DNA of 44,401 nt from CAZUMW01 sp964621615 (GTDB lineage Bacteria > Desulfobacterota > WTBG01 > CAIYCZ01 > CAIRTM01), in NCBI GenBank assembly GCA_964621615.1, contig CAZUMW010000039.1:1-44401 (forward strand), in the 5' to 3' direction. Under the pieces are notes generated by a model. That model ran no database searches. It saw nothing but the letters and a program-made list of their open reading frames with translations, and was not told the DNA's origin. Made by a program: the position numbers and the translations under genes. Every line of letters begins with the position of its first letter. Within the stretch, counting starts at the first letter, position 1. Below, piece after piece: positions 8,370-15,990 of the stretch.

Positions 8370-8989
8370 TATAGGTTTTTCGTCCCCCGATAGACCTCCT
8401 CAAACAGCTGCTCAGGAGTGGCGATGTCACTGTTTCTCTTTAAAGCCTCTGACACCAGCTTTGCCGCCTCCGCTTTGTTATGACCCAGCTGTTTCACAAG
8501 AACCTGTATAACCTGCCGTGTAAGATCGGCTGCCTCTTCCTGCGGCTCACCATGCTCCTCTTTCATCAGTGCATATTTCCCTGCTTTACCGTTGAGCTCG
8601 GACACAATCATGTCGGCCTTGCGGCGGCCGATTCCATTGAGCTTCAGAAGCGTTGACACATCCCGCTCCTCTATTGCGCGCGCGATGACAGAAACCGGCA
8701 AGGTAAGCGCTCGCGACGCCATGGCAGGACCGATATCTTTGACCGTTATCAGCAGTTCAAAAAATTCAAGCTCGACTTCAGTGGTAAATCCAATGAGAAC
8801 GGGTTTGGGCTGCTGCTGGGTCTGGTGATATGATATATAAAAAGACACGATGCCGTCTTCCGGCATTTCCTGCTGCAGCTTTTTCCACACGATTTCAGGA
8901 AGCAGTATTTCATACCCGACATCATTTGTTAAAACGACCACACGCGCCTTTTCCCATTTTAAAATGTTACCGCGCAAAAACCGTATCAT
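8369..8989 (-). CDS. ruvA: RuvA, Holliday junction-binding subunit
   Basis: The 206-residue protein has the N-terminal OB-fold (MIRFLRGNILKWEKARVVVL), the helix-hairpin-helix pair (TVKDIGPAMASRAL and LLKLNGIGRRKADMIVSEL) and the flexible linker. The C-terminal domain III (about 155-200) contacts RuvB. It binds four-way junctions as a tetramer. The gene lies between ruvC and ruvB and overlaps ruvB by one base. Confidence 0.97.
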   Translation of the reverse strand: MIRFLRGNILKWEKARVVVLTNDVGYEILLPEIVWKKLQQEMPEDGIVSFYISYHQTQQQPKPVLIGFTTEVELEFFELLITVKDIGPAMASRALTLPVSVIARAIEERDVSTLLKLNGIGRRKADMIVSELNGKAGKYALMKEEHGEPQEEAADLTRQVIQVLVKQLGHNKAEAAKLVSEALKRNSDIATPEQLFEEVYRGTKNL

Positions 8990-9052
8990 ACATCAATTCC
9001 TTCACAGTGAGCTTTCATGAAGCATCCATCTTAAAACCCGCCGATTTAACTG

Positions 9053-9571
9053 TTACAATACATAGTAGCCGCTGCGCGAAAGACCGATCAACGCAAGCGC
9101 TGTAGCATCAGATGCATGATCCGGTTTTATATCCTTCTGTATTCCAAGCATACGTTTTACCGCACGGCTCACCTGGACCTTACCGGCACGGCCGTTACCG
9201 GTAAGTCCGCTTTTTACCTCGGTTGGACGTATGAGGACAGTGTCAACAGAGCTGTTCTGCGCGGCAAGGCAAATAACCCCACGCACTTCACCAAGACTTA
9301 TAGCCGCCTTCGGAAAGGCTTTAAGTACATACACGTCTTCAATCACTATAATATCAGGCATCCAGTCACTTATAAGATCAAGGGTTTTCTGATAAATAAC
9401 CTGCAGCCTTTGCGGCACCGTCATCCGTGATGAGGTTTTAATGCAGCCCCATGAGCACAGCTCGCCGCCACGTGCAAACGTGCCGATCACCGCGTATCCT
9501 GTTTCGGCAAGACCGGGATCGATACCGACTGCCGAATATTTATACTGATTATTCACTCCGGGTTTTGGCAT
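9053..9571 (-). CDS. ruvC: RuvC, Holliday junction resolvase
   Basis: The 172-residue RNase-H-fold nuclease has the four catalytic positions in place: D18 in GIDPG, E78 in VIEDVYV, and H152 and D155 in DHASDATALAL. It cuts Holliday junctions symmetrically after RuvAB migration. The GNGRAGK loop is also typical. The gene heads the ruvC-ruvA-ruvB run. The ATG at 9571 lacks a clear ribosome-binding site, and a GTG six codons in is an alternative. Confidence 0.95.
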   Translation of the reverse strand: MPKPGVNNQYKYSAVGIDPGLAETGYAVIGTFARGGELCSWGCIKTSSRMTVPQRLQVIYQKTLDLISDWMPDIIVIEDVYVLKAFPKAAISLGEVRGVICLAAQNSSVDTVLIRPTEVKSGLTGNGRAGKVQVSRAVKRMLGIQKDIKPDHASDATALALIGLSRSGYYVL

Positions 9572-10413
9572 ATCACGAACATGAGAAAATTAATACGTAT
9601 ATATCCGAGGGAAACAATATGAAAAATTATGCTTGATCGGAATCGTTTCGCGCATACTCCACACGGAAGTGCGGAGTTAAGCGGAATGTATCAAAATAAT
9701 CACCATTAACTACCGAGATACCCAGCAGCTTGCTGCGGAGAGTATCATTATCGCTTAAATCATCTTGAAATGTCAAACGGCAAACACACCATCCCTGTCA
9801 ACCGATACATTCTTCTTATTACCGGCTCACCAGGATGTATGACAATGGCGTCAGGAGGCAATTCATGGGCGGGTTTAATACTTTACCAAGAACAGATAGA
9901 GGCAAAGAACTTAAATAACATAGCACAGAAAGCAGTATACACCTCTCATCACACAGTAAGTCTGATTGTGAGATGGCGACGAGTAACAGCTGAGATTGAA
10001 AATGACAGAAAACTAAAGAGAAAAATAGCGAAAACAACCAGCGCGCCGGGATTGTTTCTAATGAAGATCTGACATTTTCAATTCCCCAGTTGTTCTCATA
10101 TTCACCGGCCCAGTTCCTCCTTGTTCTTCTGGCGCAACTGTCCGCTTCTGCAGTTTCCCCACTACCGGTTCCCCACCCCCTTTTTTTATCGCCTCATACT
10201 TTTTTCTTAGTGAAGAAGCTATAAAATATGTCAAAATTACGAACATTAGCGTATTGTATAGAATATAGATTGCCTGATATAGTCGATAAAAGTTGCACAA
10301 AATATGCTTTCGATATAAGATGGTTCTTTCGTAATAACTAAATGAAACGCCACACAGCATGTTGCGGTTTATACAAGTATTTATTATTTCATTAGTGACA
10401 TACTTTCCGACCA
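9572..10413. other. Long intergenic region between ruvC and the tail-tube genes
   Basis: About 840 bp without a gene I can support. It holds a hairpin with a GGAA tetraloop at 9657-9676 (arms CTCCACAC/GTGCGGAG, one mismatch) and a second hairpin CAGCA-GCT-TGCTG near 9723-9735. The part at 10070-10190 is rich in CCCCA motifs when read plus (TGGGGA motifs when read minus), reminiscent of the multiple end repeats of some insertion sequences. No transposase remnant is readable. Two reading frames here (plus 9770-10072 and minus 10058-10465) match nothing known to me and look like chance openings. Confidence 0.4.
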
Positions 10414-10445
10414 CGTGCGGTACCGTTGTCCGGACGAACCGCACG
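10414..10445 (+). promoter_or_regulatory. Leader hairpin just upstream of the first tail-tube gene
   Basis: Perfect 8-bp arms CGTGCGGT (10414-10421) and ACCGCACG (10438-10445) enclose a 16-base loop that itself contains the palindrome GTCCGGAC (10428-10435). The hairpin ends about 8 nt before the AAAGGAGG ribosome-binding site. It could control translation or be the end of an upstream transcript. Confidence 0.45.
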
Positions 10446-10465
10446 CACCACAAAAGGAGGTTCAA

Positions 10466-11008
10466 ATGAACTCATGTACAAACACATTCGCGATCCGGCT
10501 GTTTTTGGTGTCAGTCTGTATGGCTGCATTCTTTTATTGTCTTCGGGAAACTCCGCTGCATGCAGCTTCAGGAGATGACCGGCTTGAATCATTTAAATTC
10601 TGTCTCGAGGTCGAAGGAAAGCTGGCGGCATTTTTCACCTCTGTGACGGGACTTGGCTCTGAATCCGAAGTTGTGGAACACAAGGTAACAAACCCGGATA
10701 CCGGAGAAACAATTAAGCAAAAAATACCCGGGCGTTTGAAGTGGCTTGATGTAACCCTCACACGAGGCATTACCAGCTCACTTGATATATGGGAATGGCG
10801 TCAGCAGGTCATTGACGGCCAGGTTGACGATGCCCGTACAGATTGCAGTATTGTCGCATATAATCAGGGAAATGAGGAGATCGCACGCTGGAAACTGATA
10901 AATGCCTGGCCCTCACGAATTGAGGCACCTATGATTCCCGGCAATCCCGAAAATTACATGATTGAACAGATCACGCTCGTTCATGAAGGTCTTGAGCGAA
11001 CAAATTGA
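10466..11008 (+). CDS. Secreted phage-tail-tube-like protein (T4 gp19 / TIGR02241 family)
   Basis: The 180-residue protein starts at the ATG at 10466, which has AAAGGAGG 5 nt upstream; a longer frame from 10415 is less likely. Residues 1 to about 34 form a signal peptide ending LHAAS. Residues 41-178 are a complete tail-tube domain of the gp19/Afp1/Pvc1 type. It shows FTSVTGLGSESEVVEHK, KIPGRLKWLDVTLTRGIT, LDIWEWRQQVIDG (107-118), INAWPSRIEAP (145-155) and LVHEGLER (171-178). These proteins normally stack as hexameric tubes in phage tails and contractile injection systems and have no signal peptide. The mature part has exactly two cysteines, C46 and C127. No sheath, baseplate, tape-measure or ATPase gene is nearby. 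A second tail-tube gene follows after 62 bp. The family call is strong; an extracellular or periplasmic role is inferred. Confidence 0.85.
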   Translation: MNSCTNTFAIRLFLVSVCMAAFFYCLRETPLHAASGDDRLESFKFCLEVEGKLAAFFTSVTGLGSESEVVEHKVTNPDTGETIKQKIPGRLKWLDVTLTRGITSSLDIWEWRQQVIDGQVDDARTDCSIVAYNQGNEEIARWKLINAWPSRIEAPMIPGNPENYMIEQITLVHEGLERTN

Positions 11009-11070
11009 TCACACGTCGATGATAGGCGAACACGTATCAGCAAATTCATCCAATATAATGACATAATACG

Positions 11071-12840
11071 ATGCTGAACAGCGCTGTTGTTATTAAAAGT
11101 TGTTCCCGGTTTTTTGTTTCATCTCTATTACCTGCAGCCGTTTTTTTTATACTGTTTCCGGCAGCTGCCATGTCAGCTGTGAGCGATACCGTATCTCCGC
11201 CGTCTTTTACCTACGAGCTCACGATAGGTGACATGCCGGCTGTGCTTTTCCAGTCTGTCTACTGCATCGGCTCAGAGCACGCTGTTATCGAACATAGTCA
11301 TGTTAATCAGCAAGGCGCAATGAATATTCAGAAAATACCGGGCCAGCTTTTCAGACATAATATCGTTCTGCAGCGCGGGATATCCGGTTCGCTCGAAATG
11401 TGGAAATGGCGCCGGCAGATCGTTGACGGCAGGGTTGACGATGCCCGCACAAACTGCAGTATTTCTGCTTTCAATGTGGACGGCAATGAAGTTGCGCGCT
11501 GGATCATAATAAATGCATGGCCCTCAGCAATTGACGCCCCTCTAAGCGAATCACAGAACCATATGGTTGAGGAAATAACCCTGGTTCACGAAGGGGCCTA
11601 CCGCACAATCACATCACAAAACGGATGCGAACCGTATGGTGACAGCGACGGCGACGGCATCTGTGACAACATTGATCCCTGTCCGCTTGACCCTGATAAT
11701 GACAAGGATCAGGACGGTTTGTGCTCTAACCTCGACAACTGCCCTGATACCCCAAACCCCGATCAGGCGGACTCTGACGGCGACGGTATCGGCGATGCCT
11801 GTGATAACTGCACGGACCGCGATGCGGACGGCATCTGTGATAATTCCGACCCCTGTCCGCTTGACCCTGACAATGACAAGGATCAGGACGGTTTGTGCGC
11901 TAACCTCGACAACTGCCCTGATACCCCAAACCCCGATCAGGCGGACTCCGACGGTGACGGTATCGGTGACGCTTGTGATAACGACACATCCGTTCCGGTT
12001 ATCCACGGACCTCCGTCAGGTGGAGGCGGCAGCTCATCAAACTCATTACCGCATATCGACACTCTATCGGCTGTTCCAGAAAAGGGCTCTGCCCCTCTGC
12101 AGGTCATACTGAGCGCCTCGGCTCACGATCCTGACGGCTCTGTTACATACTATATATGGCACTTCAGCGATGGCATTACAGTTAAATCTCCGTCAGGTCC
12201 GGTAACACATACCTTCACCGCGCCCGGGACATATGCGGTAAGCCTGACTGTTGTCGATAACGATGGAGGCCGCGACAGCCAGGACATTACCGTCATGGTT
12301 ACCAAGCCTGCACCCGGCGGTCCTGAGCCACCGCCTGCACCTATTACCCCTGAATGCAGCGCTGATGCAGATTGTGACGATGGACTTTTCTGCAATGGCC
12401 GCGAGCAATGCCGTGACGGTGCTTGTCTGAATGGTGAAAGCCCTTGTGGTGCTCAACAGGTATGCAGCGAGGATCTGAACGAATGTCTAGAGGTTATAGA
12501 GATTGGAGCGGATGTCGGCATAATGCAGAAGACAATTAAACGTCCGGCGGTCAGAGATAATCGATGCCTGTGGCTGCGTATCCATTGTAATGATGTGAGC
12601 ACATATGATCCGAAGGAAAGCAGTATCGTATTTTCCGGACCGGACGGTGAAAGCTCAGGTGTTACATCCGACAGCGCCAGGCAGCCGGTTGCCCTTTTCA
12701 ATTACCTTCTTCTTCCGGTGTGTATTAAAAAAGATGCCGCATGCGGCATGTGGACCATTCGTATTACAACGATAAGAACGGGCAACCTCAATACCGAACC
12801 TGTTCAAACGGCTATAGAGTCACGGTTCACAATACGGTAA
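11071..12840 (+). CDS. Secreted tail-tube domain fused to TSP3 repeats, PKD and Cys-rich modules
   Basis: The 589-residue protein has a signal peptide (about 1-36, ending AAAMSA) and a tail-tube domain (about 44-177, with LEMWKWRRQIVDGRVDDAR at 108-126, AWPSAIDAP at 149-157 and LVHEGAYR). Calcium-binding thrombospondin type-3 repeats (about 189-303) carry many D-x-D-G-D-G and DxCP motifs. A Gly/Ser linker leads to a PKD domain (about 327-411, with YIWHFSDG and HTFTAPGTYAVSLTVVDNDGG). A cysteine-rich module (429-473) and an unrecognised C-terminal domain (474-589) with four cysteines follow. TSP3 and PKD modules are typical of surface or secreted bacterial proteins, so the tube domain probably sits outside the inner membrane. 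The gene follows the shorter tail-tube gene by 62 bp on the same strand. No clear ribosome-binding site precedes the ATG; a TATAAT lies at 11054-11059. The combined architecture is one I do not know from described systems. Confidence 0.85.
   Translation: MLNSAVVIKSCSRFFVSSLLPAAVFFILFPAAAMSAVSDTVSPPSFTYELTIGDMPAVLFQSVYCIGSEHAVIEHSHVNQQGAMNIQKIPGQLFRHNIVLQRGISGSLEMWKWRRQIVDGRVDDARTNCSISAFNVDGNEVARWIIINAWPSAIDAPLSESQNHMVEEITLVHEGAYRTITSQNGCEPYGDSDGDGICDNIDPCPLDPDNDKDQDGLCSNLDNCPDTPNPDQADSDGDGIGDACDNCTDRDADGICDNSDPCPLDPDNDKDQDGLCANLDNCPDTPNPDQADSDGDGIGDACDNDTSVPVIHGPPSGGGGSSSNSLPHIDTLSAVPEKGSAPLQVILSASAHDPDGSVTYYIWHFSDGITVKSPSGPVTHTFTAPGTYAVSLTVVDNDGGRDSQDITVMVTKPAPGGPEPPPAPITPECSADADCDDGLFCNGREQCRDGACLNGESPCGAQQVCSEDLNECLEVIEIGADVGIMQKTIKRPAVRDNRCLWLRIHCNDVSTYDPKESSIVFSGPDGESSGVTSDSARQPVALFNYLLLPVCIKKDAACGMWTIRITTIRTGNLNTEPVQTAIESRFTIR
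11653..11982 (+). repeat. 174-bp in-frame tandem duplication in the TSP3 region
   Basis: The stretch from 11653 repeats from 11827 with a period of 174 bp (58 codons). The encoded units, both beginning DGICDN and containing DKDQDGLC, NLDNCPDTPNPDQ and SDGDGIGDACDN, differ by only a few residues. The DNA copies differ at few positions, mostly synonymous, which points to a recent duplication. The second copy stops after about 155 bp. Confidence 0.9.
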
Positions 12841-12858
12841 TATATTCTAAAAAAACCA

Positions 12859-13212
12859 TTACTCCTGAGACTTTGAAAAATCATCAATAATCTTCTTTGC
12901 ACGCTCGCGAAAGTCGTCCGGCACCTCGATTATACCCCACCCCTTTTGCGGAATATAAATGCCGTTGAACATAGTATCCTGAAAGCTCCTCACCAGCACA
13001 GGAATGCCCTCTTTTTCCATAGCATCTTTTAAAACATCAGCCTCAAACTGATTATCGATCGTTTTCACCTTCACAAACACTTCACGTGCTTCCTGCTTCC
13101 GCTCTTCAACAATTTTCTGCCATGACGTTTCATCGACCAGATCTGTATTGCAGCTTTCACATCTGCTCACGTCGTCAAAGAATTCATCACCGCATTGCGG
13201 ACAGTATTTCAT
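12859..13212 (-). CDS. Zinc-ribbon / DUF2007 putative signal-transducing protein
   Basis: The 117-residue protein starts with a zinc ribbon (CPQC at 4-7 and CESC at 18-21). A DUF2007-type ferredoxin-like fold follows, with VKVKTIDNQFEADVLKDAM, GIPVLVRSFQDTMF and GWGIIEVPDDFRERAKKII. DUF2007 proteins are small soluble proteins annotated as putative signal transducers without a proven role. The gene lies 94 bp downstream of greA on the same strand and converges on the tail-tube operon with an 18-bp gap. Confidence 0.8.
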   Translation of the reverse strand: MKYCPQCGDEFFDDVSRCESCNTDLVDETSWQKIVEERKQEAREVFVKVKTIDNQFEADVLKDAMEKEGIPVLVRSFQDTMFNGIYIPQKGWGIIEVPDDFRERAKKIIDDFSKSQE

Positions 13213-13306
13213 GTGTCTTCCCCCTGCCCCCGAACCGGAAAGCTCCAGTTTCAGGTGTGATAGTGAATGGTTTTAAATGTCTTATTATCTGCCGACGAGC
13301 TTACCG

Positions 13307-13786
13307 CTATTGGCAGGTAATTTCAAGTATGCTGTAGAGCTTCACTCCGCCCGGGGCGCGTACCTCAACATCGTCCCCTTCCTCCCTGCCGATCAGTGCC
13401 CGCGCAATTGGGGATCCGACGGATATCTTGCCTGCTTCAACATCCGCCTCGTCGATGCCGACAATCTGGTAGCGGACTTCAGACCCGCTGCTGTGATCTT
13501 CCAGGAGCACCGTCACGCCGAACACCACCCTGTCAGCGCTCAAAGAGGACGTATCAATGACGCGCGCCTGCGACAGCTTTCTCTCAATATCGCTTATTTT
13601 GCCCTCGATGAAGCCCTGCTTTTCCTTGGCTGCGTCGTATTCTGCATTTTCTGACAAATCACCATGCGCAGCTGCAGCAGCTATTTCCTTAATGACCTCC
13701 TGCCGGTCTGTTGTTTTTAATTTTTTAAGCTGCTCGCGCAGCGATTCATATCCTTTTTTTGTCATAATGTGGTCATGATCAGCCAT
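13307..13786 (-). CDS. greA: GreA, transcript cleavage factor
   Basis: The 159-residue protein has the N-terminal coiled coil (MTKKGYESLREQLKKLKTT to about residue 80), with the catalytic tip HGDLSENAEYDAAKEKQGF carrying the two acidic residues. The C-terminal FKBP-like domain ends with SPIARALIGREEGDDVEVRAPGG. GreA inserts into the RNA polymerase secondary channel and stimulates cleavage of backtracked RNA. The length is standard. A leader hairpin and promoter candidate lie upstream. Confidence 0.96.
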   Translation of the reverse strand: MADHDHIMTKKGYESLREQLKKLKTTDRQEVIKEIAAAAAHGDLSENAEYDAAKEKQGFIEGKISDIERKLSQARVIDTSSLSADRVVFGVTVLLEDHSSGSEVRYQIVGIDEADVEAGKISVGSPIARALIGREEGDDVEVRAPGGVKLYSILEITCQ

Positions 13787-13825
13787 TGTTACACCATACC
13801 CTCATCTCATCTGTGTTGTATAAAA

Positions 13826-13858
13826 TTAAAAGGATGACCGGTACGGCCATCCTTTTAA
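13826..13858 (-). terminator. Hairpin in the greA leader, possible attenuator
   Basis: Perfect 11-bp arms TTAAAAGGATG and CATCCTTTTAA flank an 11-base loop that contains CCG/CGG. Read on the minus strand the stem is followed by TTTTAATTTTATA, resembling an intrinsic terminator. It lies between the greA promoter candidate (13880-13908) and the greA start (13786). It would therefore end transcription before greA unless bypassed. Confidence 0.6.
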
Positions 13859-13879
13859 CACTCATTTTGTTTTTTCCTT

Positions 13880-13908
13880 TACATACACTAACATCACACG
13901 GTTGTCAA
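13880..13908 (-). promoter_or_regulatory. Sigma-70-type promoter candidate for greA
   Basis: On the minus strand a perfect TTGACA (13908-13903) and TATGTA (13885-13880) are separated by 17 bp. Transcription would begin near 13873, giving a leader of about 87 nt containing the hairpin at 13826-13858. Confidence 0.5.
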
Positions 13909-14090
13909 TACTGCATTAAAAGAACAGTATATTGATCGGCATTTTTTTGCACACACCGGTCGCAATGCTGCGCTGTCATGCGGGGCGTATCAATGATAAA
14001 CTATCATCACCGGAATATCGCACACGCATCGTGCCTGTGTTCGTCATTTATGTAATGCCCCACCTGCTGTCTTTATGTTACTATAGTGCT

Positions 14091-15845
14091 ATGATTTTAA
14101 AGCCGTTTAAAACCATCCGCCGAAATCTGTACCGTAACAGATGGTATATTTGCCTCGGCCTTGCCGCGCTTATCATTGTTGATGTGCTTCAGCTGATAAT
14201 ACCCCGGATTATCAAACGTACAGTTGATGCCCTTACTGACGGAACCGCTACACAGGACATGCTTCTCACGTTTGCAGCCGGTGTTATACTGATCGGAATC
14301 GGCATGTTTGTCTTTCGCTTTTTGTGGAGATATGCAATTATCGGCACCTCACGCCGCATCGAGCTTGATCTCCGGGACCGTCTGTTTTCTCACCTGCTTT
14401 CGCTTCCCTTTTCATCCATGCAGCGAACCCCGACCGGCGATTTTATGGCCCGTATGACAAACGATCTTGAATCGGTTCGCATGTGTGCGGGCATAGGGCT
14501 TGTTGCATCCGTCGATACCATTTTCCTCGGCATAGCCTCTCTCGCATTCATGATATATATCAGCCCTGCTCTTACGCTCTACACCCTTACCCCTATGATT
14601 ATGATCATTGTGTTGACCTGGCGCTACAGCTACCTGCTGCACCACCGTTTTGCCGGTGTCCAGGCCTCTTTTTCAACCCTTACAGAAGCTGTCCGCGAAA
14701 CGCTGTTCGGCATTGGGGTGGTCAAGTCATATGTTCTTGAGCAGGAGAGAATGAATATGTTCAGGCGTGCAAGCAGCGAGTACATCCGGAAAAACATGGC
14801 ACTTATAAAAGTCATGGGCCTGCTGTTTCCCGGAATTATCCTGCTTTCAAATACGAGCATAGCTGTGCTGCTGTATGCCGGCGGGAGCCGCACCATTCTG
14901 GGCGACATAACAGCAGGGGACTTTGTTGCATTTGCAAGCTATCTGTGGATTCTGACCTGGCCGATGATGGCTACAGGATGGGTGGTAAACCTGATACAGC
15001 GGGGCTCGGCATCCATGATCCGCATTAATCAAATTCTTGAAACAAAACCGGAAACCGATCATTACAATGATAACAACACCGGCGGGTCCCTGTCTCCGGT
15101 ATCTATTTCAATACAAAATCTTTATTTTTCGTTTTCATACGGCGCTGAACCGGTTCTGCGCAGCATATCGCTAGCAGTCGGCGGCGGGTCTTCGCTCGGT
15201 ATAATCGGGACCACCGGAGCGGGGAAAACCACCCTTTGCAGCCTGCTGCTGAGGCTGTATTCCGTTCCACCGGCAACAATTTTTTTTAACGGAATCGATA
15301 TTGCTGGGTTGCCCTTACGTGAGCTCAGAAAGATGATCGCCTATGTGCCGCAGGACAGCTTTCTTTTTTCTGACACCATCGCTCACAATATGGCGTTCGG
15401 AAATCCCGGGGCACCGTTCGAACATCTCCGCGAACAGGCAGAGTGTGCTGGGCTGCTGGATGACATACAGTCCTTCAGGCACGGCTTTGACACCCTTGTG
15501 GGCGAAAAAGGCGTTACCCTTTCCGGCGGTCAGAAGCAGCGCCTGTGCCTGGCTCGCGCCCGTCTTGTGAATGCGCCGCTGCTTATCATAGATGATGCCC
15601 TGTCGTCCCTCGACGCAAACACGGCACAATACGTACTTCGGAGCCTTACCGATGAACGGGGTAAGCGGACAACGATAATCGTTTCCACCCGCGTATCACA
15701 TATAGCGCATGCAGACACCATAATCGTGCTTGAGCGGGGTGAAATTATCGATACGGGAACACACAATCGGCTTCTCAGCCGCGATGGAATATACCGGCAG
15801 CTTTATCTCACACAGCAGCTTGAAAGTACACAACCGGGATCATAG
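14091..15845 (+). CDS. ABC exporter half-transporter with degenerate ATP site (BmrC/YheI-like)
   Basis: The 584-residue protein (from ATG 14091; upstream in-frame starts exist and none has a good ribosome-binding site) has a six-helix type-1 exporter domain and a C-terminal ATPase. Walker A is GTTGAGKTT (K379) and the signature is LSGGQ (477-481). Walker B reads LLIIDDALSSLD, with aspartate (D502) where the catalytic glutamate is expected. The H-loop reads IIVSTRVSH, with T533 in place of histidine. These changes mark the non-catalytic half of a heterodimeric exporter such as BmrCD, TM287/288 or TAP. The partner with intact motifs is the next gene, after 145 bp. The substrate is unknown; multidrug or lipid export is typical of the family. 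Confidence 0.9.
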   Translation: MILKPFKTIRRNLYRNRWYICLGLAALIIVDVLQLIIPRIIKRTVDALTDGTATQDMLLTFAAGVILIGIGMFVFRFLWRYAIIGTSRRIELDLRDRLFSHLLSLPFSSMQRTPTGDFMARMTNDLESVRMCAGIGLVASVDTIFLGIASLAFMIYISPALTLYTLTPMIMIIVLTWRYSYLLHHRFAGVQASFSTLTEAVRETLFGIGVVKSYVLEQERMNMFRRASSEYIRKNMALIKVMGLLFPGIILLSNTSIAVLLYAGGSRTILGDITAGDFVAFASYLWILTWPMMATGWVVNLIQRGSASMIRINQILETKPETDHYNDNNTGGSLSPVSISIQNLYFSFSYGAEPVLRSISLAVGGGSSLGIIGTTGAGKTTLCSLLLRLYSVPPATIFFNGIDIAGLPLRELRKMIAYVPQDSFLFSDTIAHNMAFGNPGAPFEHLREQAECAGLLDDIQSFRHGFDTLVGEKGVTLSGGQKQRLCLARARLVNAPLLIIDDALSSLDANTAQYVLRSLTDERGKRTTIIVSTRVSHIAHADTIIVLERGEIIDTGTHNRLLSRDGIYRQLYLTQQLESTQPGS

Positions 15846-15893
15846 AGGCCGGAATGGCTAGGCCAACGGAAGCGCATTGTCCCCTTTTTTTGC

Positions 15894-15914
15894 CCCCTGC
15901 GCGGAGCGCAGGGG
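15894..15914. repeat. Perfect hairpin in the gap between the two exporter genes
   Basis: Arms CCCCTGCGC (15894-15902) and GCGCAGGGG (15906-15914) with loop GGA. No T tract follows on the plus strand. It is the first of two strong stems in this 145-bp gap. Confidence 0.6.
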
Positions 15915-15932
15915 CTCGGACAAACAATGAAA

Positions 15933-15951
15933 TGCCCGGTTAAACCGGGCA
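15933..15951. repeat. Second hairpin in the gap between the two exporter genes
   Basis: TGCCCGGTT and AACCGGGCA form a near-perfect palindrome around one A, giving a 7-bp stem with a 5-base loop in RNA. It lies about 40 bp before the ATG of the second exporter gene. Confidence 0.55.
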
Positions 15952-15990
15952 GGTTCTGGTTTTCTAATACTGCACACAAAGTAGATCGCC

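Noticed and set aside
9770..10072. Plus-strand frame of about 100 codons between ruvC and the tail-tube genes
   Set aside because: No recognisable family, no ribosome-binding site and unlike its neighbours in composition; likely chance.
10058..10465. Minus-strand frame with TGGGGAA-type motifs, possibly insertion-sequence end DNA
   Set aside because: No transposase remnant or defined terminal repeats could be established; kept only as a note in the gap entry.
11614..12006. Long minus-strand reading frame inside the TSP3 repeat region
   Set aside because: It is the antisense shadow of the repetitive Asp-rich coding sequence and has a low-complexity Val/Arg/Ile composition.
10466..12840. Prophage or complete contractile injection system
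   Set aside because: Only tube-domain genes are present; there is no sheath, baseplate, spike, tape-measure, capsid, lysis or integrase gene, and the tube proteins carry signal peptides.
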